Shown in pieces: positions 30,323 through 39,784 of a stretch of DNA of 64,000 nucleotides. The stretch comes from Croceimicrobium sp963974215. GTDB lineage: Bacteria; Bacteroidota; Bacteroidia; Flavobacteriales; Schleiferiaceae. Every line of letters starts with the position of its first letter. Positions within the stretch are counted from its first letter, which is position 1. The position numbers and the translations under genes are program-made. The notes under the pieces are model-generated. The model saw nothing but the letters and a program-made list of their open reading frames with translations. It had not been told where the DNA came from and ran no database searches. The DNA is taken from NCBI GenBank assembly GCA_963974215.1, contig CAXBBL010000014.1, positions 1 to 64,000 on the forward strand. Reading direction: 5' to 3'.

Positions 30323-31528
30323 ATGAAGATAGGCATTATTAAAGAGGGCAAAACACCACCTGACCGAAGGGTTCCACTGAGTCCTAAGCATTGTGAAATT
30401 CTGTTACAGCGTTACCCTAACTTAGAAATTGCTGTTCAACCGAGTGACATAAGAGCTTTTAAAGACTCAGAATACCAAGCTTTAAACATTCCTCTGCAAG
30501 AAGATTTGTCAGATTGTGACCTGCTTCTAGGCGTTAAAGAAGTACCCATTACCATGCTTCTCCCCCATAAACGCTATATGTTTTTCTCACACACCTACAA
30601 GAAACAAGAATACAACCGCGATCTGCTTAAAGCTATTCTCGCTAAAAAAGTAAGCCTTATCGATTATGAAATGCTGAAAGATCCGGGCGGAAAACGCCTA
30701 CTTGGTTTTGGTAGATATGCGGGTATAGTAGGCTGCTACAACGGTTTTCGGGCTTATGGGAAACTAAGTGGACAATACGATTTGAAACCAGCGCATCTTT
30801 GTCACGATAGATTGGAATTAGAATCGGAGCTGGTAAAAGTAGTCCTGCCTAAAAACTTTAGAATTGCCATTTCTGGCGCAGGCAGAGTAGCAGGAGGAGC
30901 CATGGAAATTCTTTCGGCGCTTAAAATTACGCAGGTTTACCCAGATGAGTTTATCCGCGAAGATTTCAACCAAGAAGCAGTTTATACCCAACTGAACGTA
31001 CAAGATTACTTTCGTAGATGCGATGGTAGGGACTTCAAGCGTAAAGACTTTTACCAAGACAGTGAAGGTTATGAGTCGAATTTTTTAACCTATGCGGCGC
31101 ATGCCGATATGTATGTCGCTTGTCATTACTGGAGTGAGGAATCCCCTTTCATTTTTGATCGGGAAATGGCCCGCGATCCGAACTTCAATATCAAATTAGT
31201 AGCCGACATTAGTTGCGATATTGATGGCCCAGTGGCTAGTACTATTCGTCCTTCTACCATTGCAGATCCCTTTTATGCCTACGACCCCATCTCTGAAAAG
31301 GAAGTGGACTTTGGTAAGGAGGGAAGTATTGCTGTTTCAGCGGTAGATAATTTACCGGGTGAATTACCACGTGATGCCTCCGAAGACTTTGGTAATGAGC
31401 TGCTTAAGAATGTTATTCCTCATTTCTTTAATGAAGATGAATTAGAGATTTTAGATAAAGCCACCGAAACCACTTTGGAGGGAAATTTAAATTCGCATTA
31501 TTCCTATTTAGAGGATTATATTGCTTAA
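30323..31528 (+). CDS. NAD(P)-dependent alanine/saccharopine dehydrogenase-like enzyme
   Basis: 401 aa. The N-terminal MKIGIIKEGKTPPDRRVPLSP is typical of the alanine dehydrogenase/transhydrogenase N-terminal domain and of lysine-forming saccharopine dehydrogenases, including the KE and DRRVPL substrate-site residues. The Rossmann motif appears later as ISGAGRVAGGAMEIL (near 185). Bacteroidetes genomes have a homologous family annotated as NAD(P)-dependent oxidoreductase. The exact substrate (alanine, saccharopine or lysine) is not settled by sequence. Divergent from tmRNA, with its start 65 bp from the tmRNA 5' end. Confidence 0.82.
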   Translation: MKIGIIKEGKTPPDRRVPLSPKHCEILLQRYPNLEIAVQPSDIRAFKDSEYQALNIPLQEDLSDCDLLLGVKEVPITMLLPHKRYMFFSHTYKKQEYNRDLLKAILAKKVSLIDYEMLKDPGGKRLLGFGRYAGIVGCYNGFRAYGKLSGQYDLKPAHLCHDRLELESELVKVVLPKNFRIAISGAGRVAGGAMEILSALKITQVYPDEFIREDFNQEAVYTQLNVQDYFRRCDGRDFKRKDFYQDSEGYESNFLTYAAHADMYVACHYWSEESPFIFDREMARDPNFNIKLVADISCDIDGPVASTIRPSTIADPFYAYDPISEKEVDFGKEGSIAVSAVDNLPGELPRDASEDFGNELLKNVIPHFFNEDELEILDKATETTLEGNLNSHYSYLEDYIA

Positions 31529-31588
31529 TCCTTTTCTGGCAATCAATTATCTTCGCGCAGCTTTAATAACAGCGAAAAACAGAGGGAT

Positions 31589-32410
31589 TTGGTAAATACA
31601 CCCACTAAATATATAGATATCAAAGCAATTTTGCGCGATAAGAACCCCGCTTTAGCAAAATGGCTACCCGCTTTTGTAGTGAACTATATCAAACGTATCG
31701 TTCATCAAGAAGAGATAAATGAAATTATGGGGCTGCACGGCGAGAAACAAGGTTTAGATTTTGTTCGGTCGGGCCTAGATGCGCTAAATACACGGGTTGA
31801 GGTTTATGGAATAGAGAATATTCCTAAAACGGGTGGCTGTATCTTAGCGGCTAATCACCCACTGGGAGGCTTAGATGGTATTGCTTTTATGAAGGCGGTG
31901 GGCGAAGTGAGAGGCGATTTTAAATTCTTAGTAAATGATATTCTGCTGAATATTAAAAATTTAGAGTCGTTATTTGTGCCTGTCAACAAAGTAGGCGTAA
32001 ACCCTCGCCATGCTTTGCAGTTAATTGAAGAAACCTATGCACAGGAAATTCCGATTTTAGTTTTCCCGGCGGGTATGGTCTCTCGGAAATTGGATAATGG
32101 TATTGGTGATTTGGTTTGGCAGAAGAGTTTTATCGCCAAAGCGAAGAAGTATAAAAAAGATGTTATTCCCGTGCATATTGGTGGTAATAATTCAGCTTGG
32201 TTTTATAACTTATCACGCTGGAGAACTAAACTGGGCATTAAAGCTAATTTAGAAATGTTTTACCTTGCTGACGAGATGTTTAGGCAGCGTAACAAGACGA
32301 TTAAAATTACTTTTGGAAAAAAGGTTGAGCATGAAAGCTTCGATAAAAGTAGAAGCTTAGTAGAGTGGGCAGCAGAAATGCGCAGAAGAGTATATGCTTT
32401 AGCCAAATAA
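31589..32410 (+). CDS. PlsC-like O-acyltransferase, glycine/ornithine-lipid synthesis (GlsA/OlsA-type)
   Basis: 273 aa from a TTG start preceded by AGAGGG. The acyltransferase motif I appears as AANHPLGGLDG (H-x4-D variant, near 90) and a later motif as VFPAGMVSRK. No membrane helix is evident. The next gene encodes a GNAT-type N-acyltransferase 10 bp downstream. Together they correspond to the two-gene route to N-acyl-glycine or ornithine lipids described in Bacteroides (GlsB-GlsA) and rhizobia (OlsB-OlsA); this enzyme would attach the second acyl chain. Confidence 0.82.
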   Translation: MVNTPTKYIDIKAILRDKNPALAKWLPAFVVNYIKRIVHQEEINEIMGLHGEKQGLDFVRSGLDALNTRVEVYGIENIPKTGGCILAANHPLGGLDGIAFMKAVGEVRGDFKFLVNDILLNIKNLESLFVPVNKVGVNPRHALQLIEETYAQEIPILVFPAGMVSRKLDNGIGDLVWQKSFIAKAKKYKKDVIPVHIGGNNSAWFYNLSRWRTKLGIKANLEMFYLADEMFRQRNKTIKITFGKKVEHESFDKSRSLVEWAAEMRRRVYALAK

Positions 32411-32420
32411 TAGATTTTAA

Positions 32421-33395
32421 ATGGAAGAGATTATAGGAGAGGTAGAGCGTAAAGCAATTATCTCAGAGCTAAAGGAAGAGCACTTTTTAAGAAACACGAC
32501 CAAAGGTGGTAATCAACTCTATTTGGTGAACTACCATAATGCTCCTAATATTACTCGCGAAGTTGGTCGCCTGCGCGAAGTGGCTTTTAGAACGGCCGGT
32601 GGCGGTACCGGAAAAAAAATTGATTTAGATGATTATGATCTTTCGGAACACGCTTACGATCAATTGATTGTTTGGGATCCAGAAGACCAAGAGATAATGG
32701 CAGGCTATCGTTTGCTCAAATGCAGACTGGGTGAGCGCGATGAGGAGGGTAATTTGAAATCGGCCACTTCAAAATTATTCAACTTGTCGCCGCGCATGAT
32801 CGATGAGTTTTTACCTTTAACTTTAGAGTTGGGTAGATCTTTTGTTCAACCGAAATACCAACGAACTGCACCCCGTAAAGGAATTTTTGCCTTAGACAAT
32901 CTTTGGGATGGTTTAGCCACAGTTATGTTGATGGATCCCCAGTTGAAATACCTTTTTGGTAAGGTTACCATGTATCCCAAATACCATAGAGAAGCCCGCA
33001 ATATTATTCTCGCTTTTATGCGTTTCTTCTTTCCCGATCCCGACGAATTGGTTCGTCCCCGTGTGCCTCTGGTACAGGAAGAAGAATTAAGTCCCTACTA
33101 TTCCCTTTTTAAAGGTTTAGGCTACAAGGAAGCGCATAAAATTCTCAATGCAGAAGTAAAGAAAAGAGGCGAGAATATTCCGCCCCTTATCAATAGTTAT
33201 ATGTCCCTTTCTTCTACCATGCGTTCTTTTGGTACGGCCGAGAACGGGAATTTTGGTACGGTTGAAGAAACTGGTATCCTAATTACTTTCGACGATATAG
33301 AGCCAGCCCGTAAAGAGCGTTATATTAAGTCTTTCGAGGAGAATAAACAGTTTAAAGGTCCCTTGCACGTTCCCACTACCGAACAACCATCTTAA
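32421..33395 (+). CDS. GNAT-like N-acyltransferase, glycine/ornithine-lipid synthesis (GlsB/OlsB-type)
   Basis: 324 aa. The pattern VGRLREVAFRTAGGGTGKKIDLD followed by YDQLIVWDPEDQEIMAGYRL and LELGRSFVQPKYQ is typical of OlsB/hemolysin-like acyltransferases that put a 3-hydroxy fatty acid on the amino group of an amino acid. With the preceding PlsC-like gene it should make a phosphorus-free aminolipid of the outer or inner membrane. Which amino acid is used cannot be told from sequence. The operon ends at the hairpin at 33442-33476. Confidence 0.83.
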   Translation: MEEIIGEVERKAIISELKEEHFLRNTTKGGNQLYLVNYHNAPNITREVGRLREVAFRTAGGGTGKKIDLDDYDLSEHAYDQLIVWDPEDQEIMAGYRLLKCRLGERDEEGNLKSATSKLFNLSPRMIDEFLPLTLELGRSFVQPKYQRTAPRKGIFALDNLWDGLATVMLMDPQLKYLFGKVTMYPKYHREARNIILAFMRFFFPDPDELVRPRVPLVQEEELSPYYSLFKGLGYKEAHKILNAEVKKRGENIPPLINSYMSLSSTMRSFGTAENGNFGTVEETGILITFDDIEPARKERYIKSFEENKQFKGPLHVPTTEQPS

Positions 33396-33441
33396 TAACC
33401 TGAGGCTCAATTTCACAGCGAATTTATAATAGCATAAACAA

Positions 33442-33476
33442 AAAGGCCTTGTTTCATTCGAAACAAGGCCTTTTTT
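33442..33476. terminator. Bidirectional terminator
   Basis: Stem AAAGGCCTTGTTTC / GAAACAAGGCCTTT with a 4-nt loop and A/T tracts on both sides. It separates the rightward lipid operon from the leftward rpe gene. Confidence 0.92.
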
Positions 33477-33517
33477 ATTTGTATTCACTAAATCTCAAAT
33501 CTGAGATCTCACATCTT

Positions 33518-34171
33518 CTAAGAGGTAATCATCTTTAAATCGGTAATGGTAGCTAGGGGGTCTTCTGAGTTAAAAACGAAGCTACCCGCAACAAGCACAT
33601 CTGCGCCAGCGGAAACAAGGGCTTTAGCATTAGCATTGGTAACACCACCGTCGATTTCAATCTGGGTCGCACTGCCTGCTTCTTGAATCATCTGCTTTAA
33701 TTCGCGCACCTTTGCAAAGGTGTTCTCAATAAATTTTTGTCCGCCAAAACCAGGATTTACGCTCATAAGGCAAACCAGGTCAATATCGGCTAGGGTGTCT
33801 TTTAATAGACTCACTGGGGTATGTGGGTTCAAGGCTACACCTGCTTTCATTCCAGCTGCCTTAATAGCTTGTAGGCTGCGGTGAAGGTGAGTAGAAGCTT
33901 CGTAATGCACGGTTAAGATATCGGCGCCTACCGCTCTAAAGTCTTTGATATAACGCTCGGGTTTTTCAACCATCAGGTGAACGTCTAAAGTTTTGGTAGC
34001 AATACGGCTGATCGCTTGAATTACAGGCATGCCGAAAGAGATATTAGGGACGAACATCCCGTCCATCACATCGAGGTGAAACCAGTCGGCTTCACTGGTG
34101 TTAATCATTTCACAATCGCGACCGAGGTTTAAAAAGTCGGAGGCCAAAAGACTGGGTGCAATAAGAGCCAT
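33518..34171 (-). CDS. rpe: Ribulose-phosphate 3-epimerase
   Basis: 217 aa, full length for the family. It converts ribulose-5-phosphate to xylulose-5-phosphate in the pentose phosphate pathway. The TIM-barrel signatures are present: IAPSLLASDF at the N-terminus, FHLDVMDGMFVPNISFG (metal-binding His/Asp), VHLMVEKPE, MSVNPGFGGQKF and EIDGGV. It lies downstream of rpoD on the same strand, separated from it by the rpoD terminator. Confidence 0.97.
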   Translation of the reverse strand: MALIAPSLLASDFLNLGRDCEMINTSEADWFHLDVMDGMFVPNISFGMPVIQAISRIATKTLDVHLMVEKPERYIKDFRAVGADILTVHYEASTHLHRSLQAIKAAGMKAGVALNPHTPVSLLKDTLADIDLVCLMSVNPGFGGQKFIENTFAKVRELKQMIQEAGSATQIEIDGGVTNANAKALVSAGADVLVAGSFVFNSEDPLATITDLKMITS

Positions 34172-34192
34172 ATTCGAAATTTTTGTAAAAAT

Positions 34193-34217
34193 AAAGCCTC
34201 CCTTTTTGGGAGGCTTT
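34193..34217 (-). terminator. rpoD terminator
   Basis: Hairpin AAAGCCTCCC-TTTTT-GGGAGGCTTT followed by a T-rich stretch on the minus strand, 9 bp after the rpoD stop. Confidence 0.9.
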
Positions 34218-34225
34218 AAAAAGGT

Positions 34226-35089
34226 TTAACCTAGATAAGTTTTAAGAATTTTACTTCTTGAAGTGTGTTTCAAACGACGAATCGCTTTTTCCTTAATTTG
34301 ACGAACACGTTCGCGGGTAAGATCGAATTTTTCGCCGATCTCTTCTAAGGTCATAGGGTGTTGACCTCCTAAACCAAAGTACAAACGCACTACATCACCT
34401 TCACGAGGCGTTAGAGTAGCCAAAGATCTTTCGATTTCGGTACGCAAGGAATCTTGCATAAGGTCATCGTCAGGGTTAGGGCTGTCTCCTGTATTTAATA
34501 CGTCATACAGGTTGCTATCCTCCCCTTCAACTAAAGGCGCATCCATGGAAATGTGGCGCCCACTATTCCGCATGCTTTCTTTTACATCGTTTTCCCCCAT
34601 TTCTAGGTTTTCTGCGATTTCCTCGGGAGAAGGTGCTCTTTCGTTTTCTTGTTCTAATTGGGCATAAGATTTATTAATCTTATTGATAGACCCAATTTTA
34701 TTTAGCGGTAAACGAACAATACGCGATTGCTCGGCAAGTGCTTGTAAGATGCTCTGGCGAATCCACCAAACGGCATAAGAGATAAACTTAAAACCTCTGG
34801 TTTCATCAAAACGTTGGGCCGCTTTAATTAATCCTAAGTTACCTTCGTTAATTAAATCGGGTAGGGTTAAACCCTGGTTTTGATATTGCTTAGCCACAGA
34901 AACCACAAAGCGCAGGTTAGCCTTAGTTAACTTTTCTAAAGCTACTTGGTCACCGGCCTTGATACGCTGGGCTAACTCAACTTCTTCTTCGGCGGTGATA
35001 AGATCTACCTTACCAATTTCCTGAAGATATTTGTCGAGAGAAGCGGTTTCACGGTTGGTAACCTGTTTTGTGATCTTTAACTGTCTCAT
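34226..35089 (-). CDS. rpoD: Primary RNA polymerase sigma factor (Bacteroidetes RpoD/SigA)
   Basis: 287 aa, the short form typical of Bacteroidota with no long region 1.1. Region 1.2 (SLDKYLQEIGKVDLIT), region 2 (NLRFVVSVAKQYQNQGL, then DLINEGNLGLIKAAQRFD and FISYAVWWIRQSI), region 3 and region 4 (LTPREGDVVRLYFGL, TLEEIGEKFDLTRERVRQI) are all intact. It recognises the TAnnTTTG/TTTG promoters of the phylum. It is transcribed in the same direction as pnp and rpsO. Confidence 0.98.
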   Translation of the reverse strand: MRQLKITKQVTNRETASLDKYLQEIGKVDLITAEEEVELAQRIKAGDQVALEKLTKANLRFVVSVAKQYQNQGLTLPDLINEGNLGLIKAAQRFDETRGFKFISYAVWWIRQSILQALAEQSRIVRLPLNKIGSINKINKSYAQLEQENERAPSPEEIAENLEMGENDVKESMRNSGRHISMDAPLVEGEDSNLYDVLNTGDSPNPDDDLMQDSLRTEIERSLATLTPREGDVVRLYFGLGGQHPMTLEEIGEKFDLTRERVRQIKEKAIRRLKHTSRSKILKTYLG

Positions 35090-35138
35090 TGACTTTTTAT
35101 ATAATTAAAAAATTATTGAATTGAAAAAAGAAAAGGAC

Positions 35139-37265
35139 CTAGTCTTTACTTGGCTTATCTAATAAAGCCTTGCGAGATAGTTTTAGTTTACCTCGATCGT
35201 CTTTTCCGATCAATTTAACTTCAATTTTATCTCCTTCAGTCAATTCTTCCTCAACTTTCTCTAAACGACGGTGGGCAATTTCACTGATGTGAAGCAGTCC
35301 ATCGGTGCCGGGAGCGATTTCTACGAAAGCTCCGTAAGGCTGGATAGAACGTACCGTTCCAGTAAATACATCACCAACTTCGGGCATGAAAGCAATTTCT
35401 TTGATACGACCAATGGCTCTTTCCATTTTACCCGCATCAGTACCGCTAATTTCTACGATACCAAATTCGCCTTCTTCTTCAATAGTAATGGTGGTCTCAG
35501 TATCTAACTGCAGTTTCTGAATATTCTTGCCTCCTGGTCCGATAATCATTCCAATAAATTCTTTTGGAATTTTCACTACGCTTAATTTAGGAGCATGAGG
35601 TTTCATTTCGCTACGAGGAGCGTCTAGAGTTTTCATCATCTCACCTAAGATATGCATACGACCATCTTTCGCTTGATTTAAAGCTTGCTCCAGAATTTCA
35701 TAGCTAAGCCCCGTAACTTTAATGTCCATCTGACAAGCAGTGATACCTTTTTTGGTACCCGTAACTTTAAAGTCCATATCGCCTAAATGATCTTCATCGC
35801 CTAAGATATCAGAAAGTACAGCAAACTCTCCCGTTTTAGTATCGGTAATTAAACCCATAGCAATACCAGAAACTGGCGCCTTCATTTTAATACCGGCATC
35901 CATCAGCGCAAGCGTACCTGCACAAACAGTGGCCATGGATGAAGAACCATTAGATTCTAAGATATCCGAAACTACCCGGATGGTATGGTAGTTATCGTCA
36001 GGAATCATTCCTTTAAGGGCACGTTGGGCCAAGTTACCATGACCAATTTCACGACGGCTAGTTCCTCTTATCGGACGAGCTTCACCGGTTGAAAATGGAG
36101 GGAAGTTATAGTGTAAGTAAAAACGCTCGGAACCACGGAAGGTTACATTGTCGATGCGGTTTTCATCTAATTTAGACCCTAAGGTTACGGTAGTTAATGA
36201 CTGCGTCTCACCTCTAGTGAAGATCGCTGAACCGTGGGTGCTTGGTAAGTAATCCACCTCTGTCCAAATCGGACGGATTTCGTCGGTTTTACGACCATCC
36301 AAACGCTGACGATCTTTCAAGATCATGTCACGCATAGCTTGGTATTCTACCTCGTGGTAATACGTTTTAATAAGATCTGACTTTTCAGCCAATTCCTCTT
36401 CGCTGAAATTTTCAGCCATATAAGTATCGCGCGCTTCTTTAAAAGCAGCACTGCGTTCTTCTTTAGAGTGACCACCTTTAGCGATGCCGTATACGGTATC
36501 ATAAAGATCAGCCATTATTTTTTCGCGTAAAGCTTCGTCGTGTGTTTCGTGGCTATACTCGCGTTTGATACTTGATTTAGCAACTTGACTGGCTAAATCT
36601 AACTGCGCTTGCACTTGTACTTTAATGGCTTCGTGAGCAAAGGCAATGGCGTCTAACATCTCCTTTTCAGAGATTTCGTTCATTTCGCCTTCTACCATTA
36701 CTACGCTATCGGCGGTGGCGCCAATCATCATGTCAAGATCAGATTCTGTCATCTGTTCAACCGATGGATTGATCATTAACTTGCCGTTAACACGACCTAC
36801 GCGTACTTCAGACATGGGGCCATTAAAAGGGATGTCGGAAACAGCGATAGCAGCCGAAGCAGCTAAACCAGCTAGAGCATCGGGACTAACCGAGGGTTCC
36901 CAGGAAATAAGACTAATCATCACCTGAGTTTCAGCGTGATAGTCAGTAGGGAATAGGGGGCGTAATACGCGATCAACTAAGCGCATCACTAATATTTCGT
37001 CGTCGCTAGGACGGGCTTCTCTTTTAATAAAACCGCCTGGCATACGTCCGCCGGCAGAGAATTTTTCGCGGTAATCAACAGTTAAAGGCAAAAAGTCGAT
37101 TCCCTCTTTAGCTTCTTTGTTAGAAACTACAGCGGCCATCACCATTGTATCGCCCATGCGCACTACTACTGCGCCATCAGCTTGTTTAGCTAATTTGCCA
37201 GTTTCGAGTGTAATGGTGCGTCCGTCTTCGAGTGTTATCTCCTGCTTAATTGCGTTTGGAATCAT
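35139..37265 (-). CDS. pnp: Polyribonucleotide nucleotidyltransferase (PNPase)
   Basis: 708 aa, normal length. Two RNase PH domains (about 10-215 and 310-540) with an all-alpha linker, then a KH domain (IPKEFIGMIIGPGGKNIQKL) and an S1 domain (GDVFTGTVRSIQPYGAFVEI). It degrades RNA 3' to 5' with phosphate and is part of the RNA turnover machinery. Downstream of rpsO, the conserved bacterial pair, with a terminator-like hairpin between them. Confidence 0.98.
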   Translation of the reverse strand: MIPNAIKQEITLEDGRTITLETGKLAKQADGAVVVRMGDTMVMAAVVSNKEAKEGIDFLPLTVDYREKFSAGGRMPGGFIKREARPSDDEILVMRLVDRVLRPLFPTDYHAETQVMISLISWEPSVSPDALAGLAASAAIAVSDIPFNGPMSEVRVGRVNGKLMINPSVEQMTESDLDMMIGATADSVVMVEGEMNEISEKEMLDAIAFAHEAIKVQVQAQLDLASQVAKSSIKREYSHETHDEALREKIMADLYDTVYGIAKGGHSKEERSAAFKEARDTYMAENFSEEELAEKSDLIKTYYHEVEYQAMRDMILKDRQRLDGRKTDEIRPIWTEVDYLPSTHGSAIFTRGETQSLTTVTLGSKLDENRIDNVTFRGSERFYLHYNFPPFSTGEARPIRGTSRREIGHGNLAQRALKGMIPDDNYHTIRVVSDILESNGSSSMATVCAGTLALMDAGIKMKAPVSGIAMGLITDTKTGEFAVLSDILGDEDHLGDMDFKVTGTKKGITACQMDIKVTGLSYEILEQALNQAKDGRMHILGEMMKTLDAPRSEMKPHAPKLSVVKIPKEFIGMIIGPGGKNIQKLQLDTETTITIEEEGEFGIVEISGTDAGKMERAIGRIKEIAFMPEVGDVFTGTVRSIQPYGAFVEIAPGTDGLLHISEIAHRRLEKVEEELTEGDKIEVKLIGKDDRGKLKLSRKALLDKPSKD

Positions 37266-37300
37266 GTAAAATTGTATCTATGGTAAAATGCTTAAAAGAC

Positions 37301-37333
37301 AAAAGAAGGCAATCGTAAAATTGCCTTCTTTTT
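37301..37333 (-). terminator. Terminator/attenuator between rpsO and pnp
   Basis: Stem AAGAAGGCAA / TTGCCTTCTT with an 8-nt loop and a short T-run on the minus strand, 12 bp after the rpsO stop. Probably a partial terminator that sets the ratio of S15 to PNPase mRNA. Confidence 0.82.
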
Positions 37334-37341
37334 AGTAGAAA

Positions 37342-37611
37342 TTACTTTCTAATTCCGAGTTCGGCGATAATCGCACGGTATCTTTCAATATCTTTCTTCT
37401 TGAGGTAAGCCAATATACGACGACGCTTTCCTACTAAATCTACTAGAGCTTTTTCAGTAGCGAAATCTTTACGGTTCTTTTTCAAGTGCCCAGTAAGGTG
37501 ATTGATACGAAAGGTAAAAAGAGCAACTTGCCCTTCTGGTGAACCGGTGTCGGATTCAGATTTTCCGTGTTTTTGGAAAATTTCAGTTTTCTTTTCTGAT
37601 GTCAAATACAT
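37342..37611 (-). CDS. rpsO: 30S ribosomal protein S15
   Basis: 89 aa from the ATG at 37611, the universal S15 length; the frame is open for 20 more codons upstream but that part is not conserved. HGKSESDTGSPEGQVALFT, INHLTGHLKKNRKD and GKRRRILAYLKKKD are the family signature for 16S rRNA and S6/S18 contacts. It begins the rpsO-pnp pair. Confidence 0.97.
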   Translation of the reverse strand: MYLTSEKKTEIFQKHGKSESDTGSPEGQVALFTFRINHLTGHLKKNRKDFATEKALVDLVGKRRRILAYLKKKDIERYRAIIAELGIRK

Positions 37612-37681
37612 GTCAAAATCGTTTAGATGAATGTTATGTAGTATAAAATTTGAGCCTGCAAAAGTAGGCAATCTTTCTTAA

Positions 37682-38551
37682 TTATTTGCTAGCCTTGGGG
37701 TTAACTTGCGAATGGGTCATTTTTAAAAAGGTGGCCAACTTACTTTTTAGGTTTTTTCTTTCCACAATAAAATCTAAAAAGCCATGCTCCAAAAGGAATT
37801 CTGAAGTTTGAAAGCCCTCCGGCAAGTCCTTTCCAATTGTTTCTTTAACAACCCTTGGACCCGCAAAGCCAATTAATGCTCCTGGTTCTGCGATGTTTAT
37901 ATCACCTAACATGGCGAAAGAGGCAGTTACTCCCCCTGTGGTAGGATCGGTTAAAACGGAAACATAAGGAAGACCGTGTTTTCCCAATTGTGCCAATTTT
38001 GCACTCGTTTTAGCCATCTGCATAAGCGAGAAAGCGGCCTCCATCATTCGCGCGCCCCCACTTTTGGAAACCATGATAAAGGGCTTTTGATATTTTATAG
38101 CGTGATCAATGGCCTTGGAAATTTTCTCGCCTACTACCGATCCCATGGAACCGCCAATAAAGTTGAAATTCATAGCGGCAATAACCACGTCTATCTCGTT
38201 TAACTTGCCATAGCCTGTGCTTACGGCATCTTTTAATCCCGTTTTTTTAACGGCTGCCTGATAACGTTCGGCGTATTTTTTAGTGTCTTCAAATTTGAGG
38301 GGATCACCGCTGCTCATTTTAGCATCCAATTCGGTAAATTTCCCATCATCAAATAAAAAGGAAAAGTACTCTTTGGCATTAACTCTCTCGTGAAAACCGC
38401 AGTTCCCGCAAACCCAATGGTTAGCAGCGTGGTCTTCTACACTGCTTATCACTTTGCACTTTTTGCATTTATACCACAGTCCTTCCGGCGTCTCTTTCTT
38501 GTCTTCCGTTTTTGTAGTAATACCTTCTTTGTTTCGTACAAACCAACCCAT
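37682..38551 (-). CDS. accD: Acetyl-CoA carboxylase carboxyltransferase subunit beta
   Basis: 289 aa. N-terminal four-Cys zinc ribbon (CKKC ... CGNC, residues ~28-52), then the carboxyltransferase core with MNFNFIGGSMGSVVGEKI, SGGARMMEAAFSLMQMAKT and DPTTGGVTASFAMLGD. With AccA it transfers CO2 from biotin to acetyl-CoA, the first step of fatty acid synthesis. It ends 11 bp beyond the extended S15 frame and follows class I aldolase's terminator on the same strand. Confidence 0.97.
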   Translation of the reverse strand: MGWFVRNKEGITTKTEDKKETPEGLWYKCKKCKVISSVEDHAANHWVCGNCGFHERVNAKEYFSFLFDDGKFTELDAKMSSGDPLKFEDTKKYAERYQAAVKKTGLKDAVSTGYGKLNEIDVVIAAMNFNFIGGSMGSVVGEKISKAIDHAIKYQKPFIMVSKSGGARMMEAAFSLMQMAKTSAKLAQLGKHGLPYVSVLTDPTTGGVTASFAMLGDINIAEPGALIGFAGPRVVKETIGKDLPEGFQTSEFLLEHGFLDFIVERKNLKSKLATFLKMTHSQVNPKASK

Positions 38552-38573
38552 AAGCTATTTTTAATAAAGTGAA

Positions 38574-38609
38574 AAAGCCTGCACCCCTATAAGAGTATGC
38601 AGACTTTAT
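38574..38609 (-). terminator. Terminator downstream of class I aldolase
   Basis: Imperfect hairpin AAAGTCTGCA / TGCAGGCTTT with a T-run on the minus strand, 39 bp after the aldolase stop and before accD. Confidence 0.75.
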
Positions 38610-38647
38610 TTTCAAATATGTTTAAATCGAATGAAATCTACAAGCTC

Positions 38648-39724
38648 TTAAGCGATAGTGATTTCTTTCTCTAAGTATACGTCTTGAATGGCATTTAATA
38701 ATTGAATACCTTCATTCATTGGCTTTTGGAAAGCTTTTCTGCCAGAAATAAGTCCTTGACCACCAGCGCGTTTGTTAATTACTGCGGTGCGTAAAGCTTC
38801 GCTTAAGTCATCGGCTGCGTTGCCACTAGATGCGCCACCACTGTTAATTAAACCATTACGACCCATATAGCAATTCGCTACTTGGTAACGGGTTAAATCG
38901 ATGGGGTTATCTGAAGTTAATTCTGAATAGATGCGCTTATCTAATTTGCCATAGCTGCTATCGCCACTGTTTAAAGCTAAATACCCCCCGTTGTTTTCTG
39001 GTAATTTTTGCTTAATAATATCTGCTTGGATAGTTACTCCTAAATGATTCGCTTGAGCGGTAAGGTCTGCGGAAACGTGATAGTCTTTGTCTGACTTGAA
39101 TGCGGAGTTTCGGATATAGCACCAAAGGATGGTTGCCATTCCTAACTCATGCGCGTATTCAAAAGCTTCTGCTACTTCTACAATCTGGCGGTTGCTTTCT
39201 TCCGAACCGAAATAAATGGTAGCACCCACAGCTACCGCACCCATATCCCATGCATTTTTAATTGAACCAAACATAATTTGGTCGTAGGTATTGGGATAGG
39301 TCATTAATTCATTGTGATTAATTTTCACAATGAAGGGGATTTTATGAGCGTATTTTCTTGAAACACTGGCTAGTACACCATAGGTACTAGCGACAGCATT
39401 ACAGCCACCTTCAACGGCTAGCTTCACAATATTTTCTCCATCAAAATAGATAGGGTTTTTTGCGAAAGACGCACCAGCGGAATGCTCAATACCTTGGTCA
39501 ACTGGTAAAATTGAAAGGTACCCAGTGTTCGCTAACCGACCGTGATCGTATAGTGCACTCAAGCTTCTTAATACTTGCGGACTGCGATTGGATGGACTAA
39601 AAATGTCATTCACAAAGTTTGGTCCAGGCAGGTGGAGTAAGCTTTTGTCAATCGTTTTGCTTTGGTGGTTGAGGAGATTCTCTCCTTCCTTCCCTAATAA
39701 ATCTGAAATTTGATTGATATTCAT
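38648..39724 (-). CDS. fbaB: Class I fructose-bisphosphate aldolase (FbaB/DhnA type)
   Basis: 358 aa. The DhnA-type features are present: LPVDQGIEHSAGASF at the phosphate/substrate site, IPFIVKINHNEL with a Lys in the expected Schiff-base region, and GRNGLINSGGASSG at the phosphate-binding loop near the C-terminus. It cleaves fructose-1,6-bisphosphate reversibly in glycolysis/gluconeogenesis without a metal. Monocistronic by spacing (terminator downstream). Confidence 0.93.
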   Translation of the reverse strand: MNINQISDLLGKEGENLLNHQSKTIDKSLLHLPGPNFVNDIFSPSNRSPQVLRSLSALYDHGRLANTGYLSILPVDQGIEHSAGASFAKNPIYFDGENIVKLAVEGGCNAVASTYGVLASVSRKYAHKIPFIVKINHNELMTYPNTYDQIMFGSIKNAWDMGAVAVGATIYFGSEESNRQIVEVAEAFEYAHELGMATILWCYIRNSAFKSDKDYHVSADLTAQANHLGVTIQADIIKQKLPENNGGYLALNSGDSSYGKLDKRIYSELTSDNPIDLTRYQVANCYMGRNGLINSGGASSGNAADDLSEALRTAVINKRAGGQGLISGRKAFQKPMNEGIQLLNAIQDVYLEKEITIA

Positions 39725-39784
39725 ATTGCTATTGATAAGATTTTTTGAACTCGCTACAAAAATAGAGTTTTTTCCATGGCATCC

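Noticed and set aside
37612..37671. 20-codon N-terminal extension of S15
   Set aside because: S15 is 89 residues in nearly all bacteria and the extension is not ribosomal in character.
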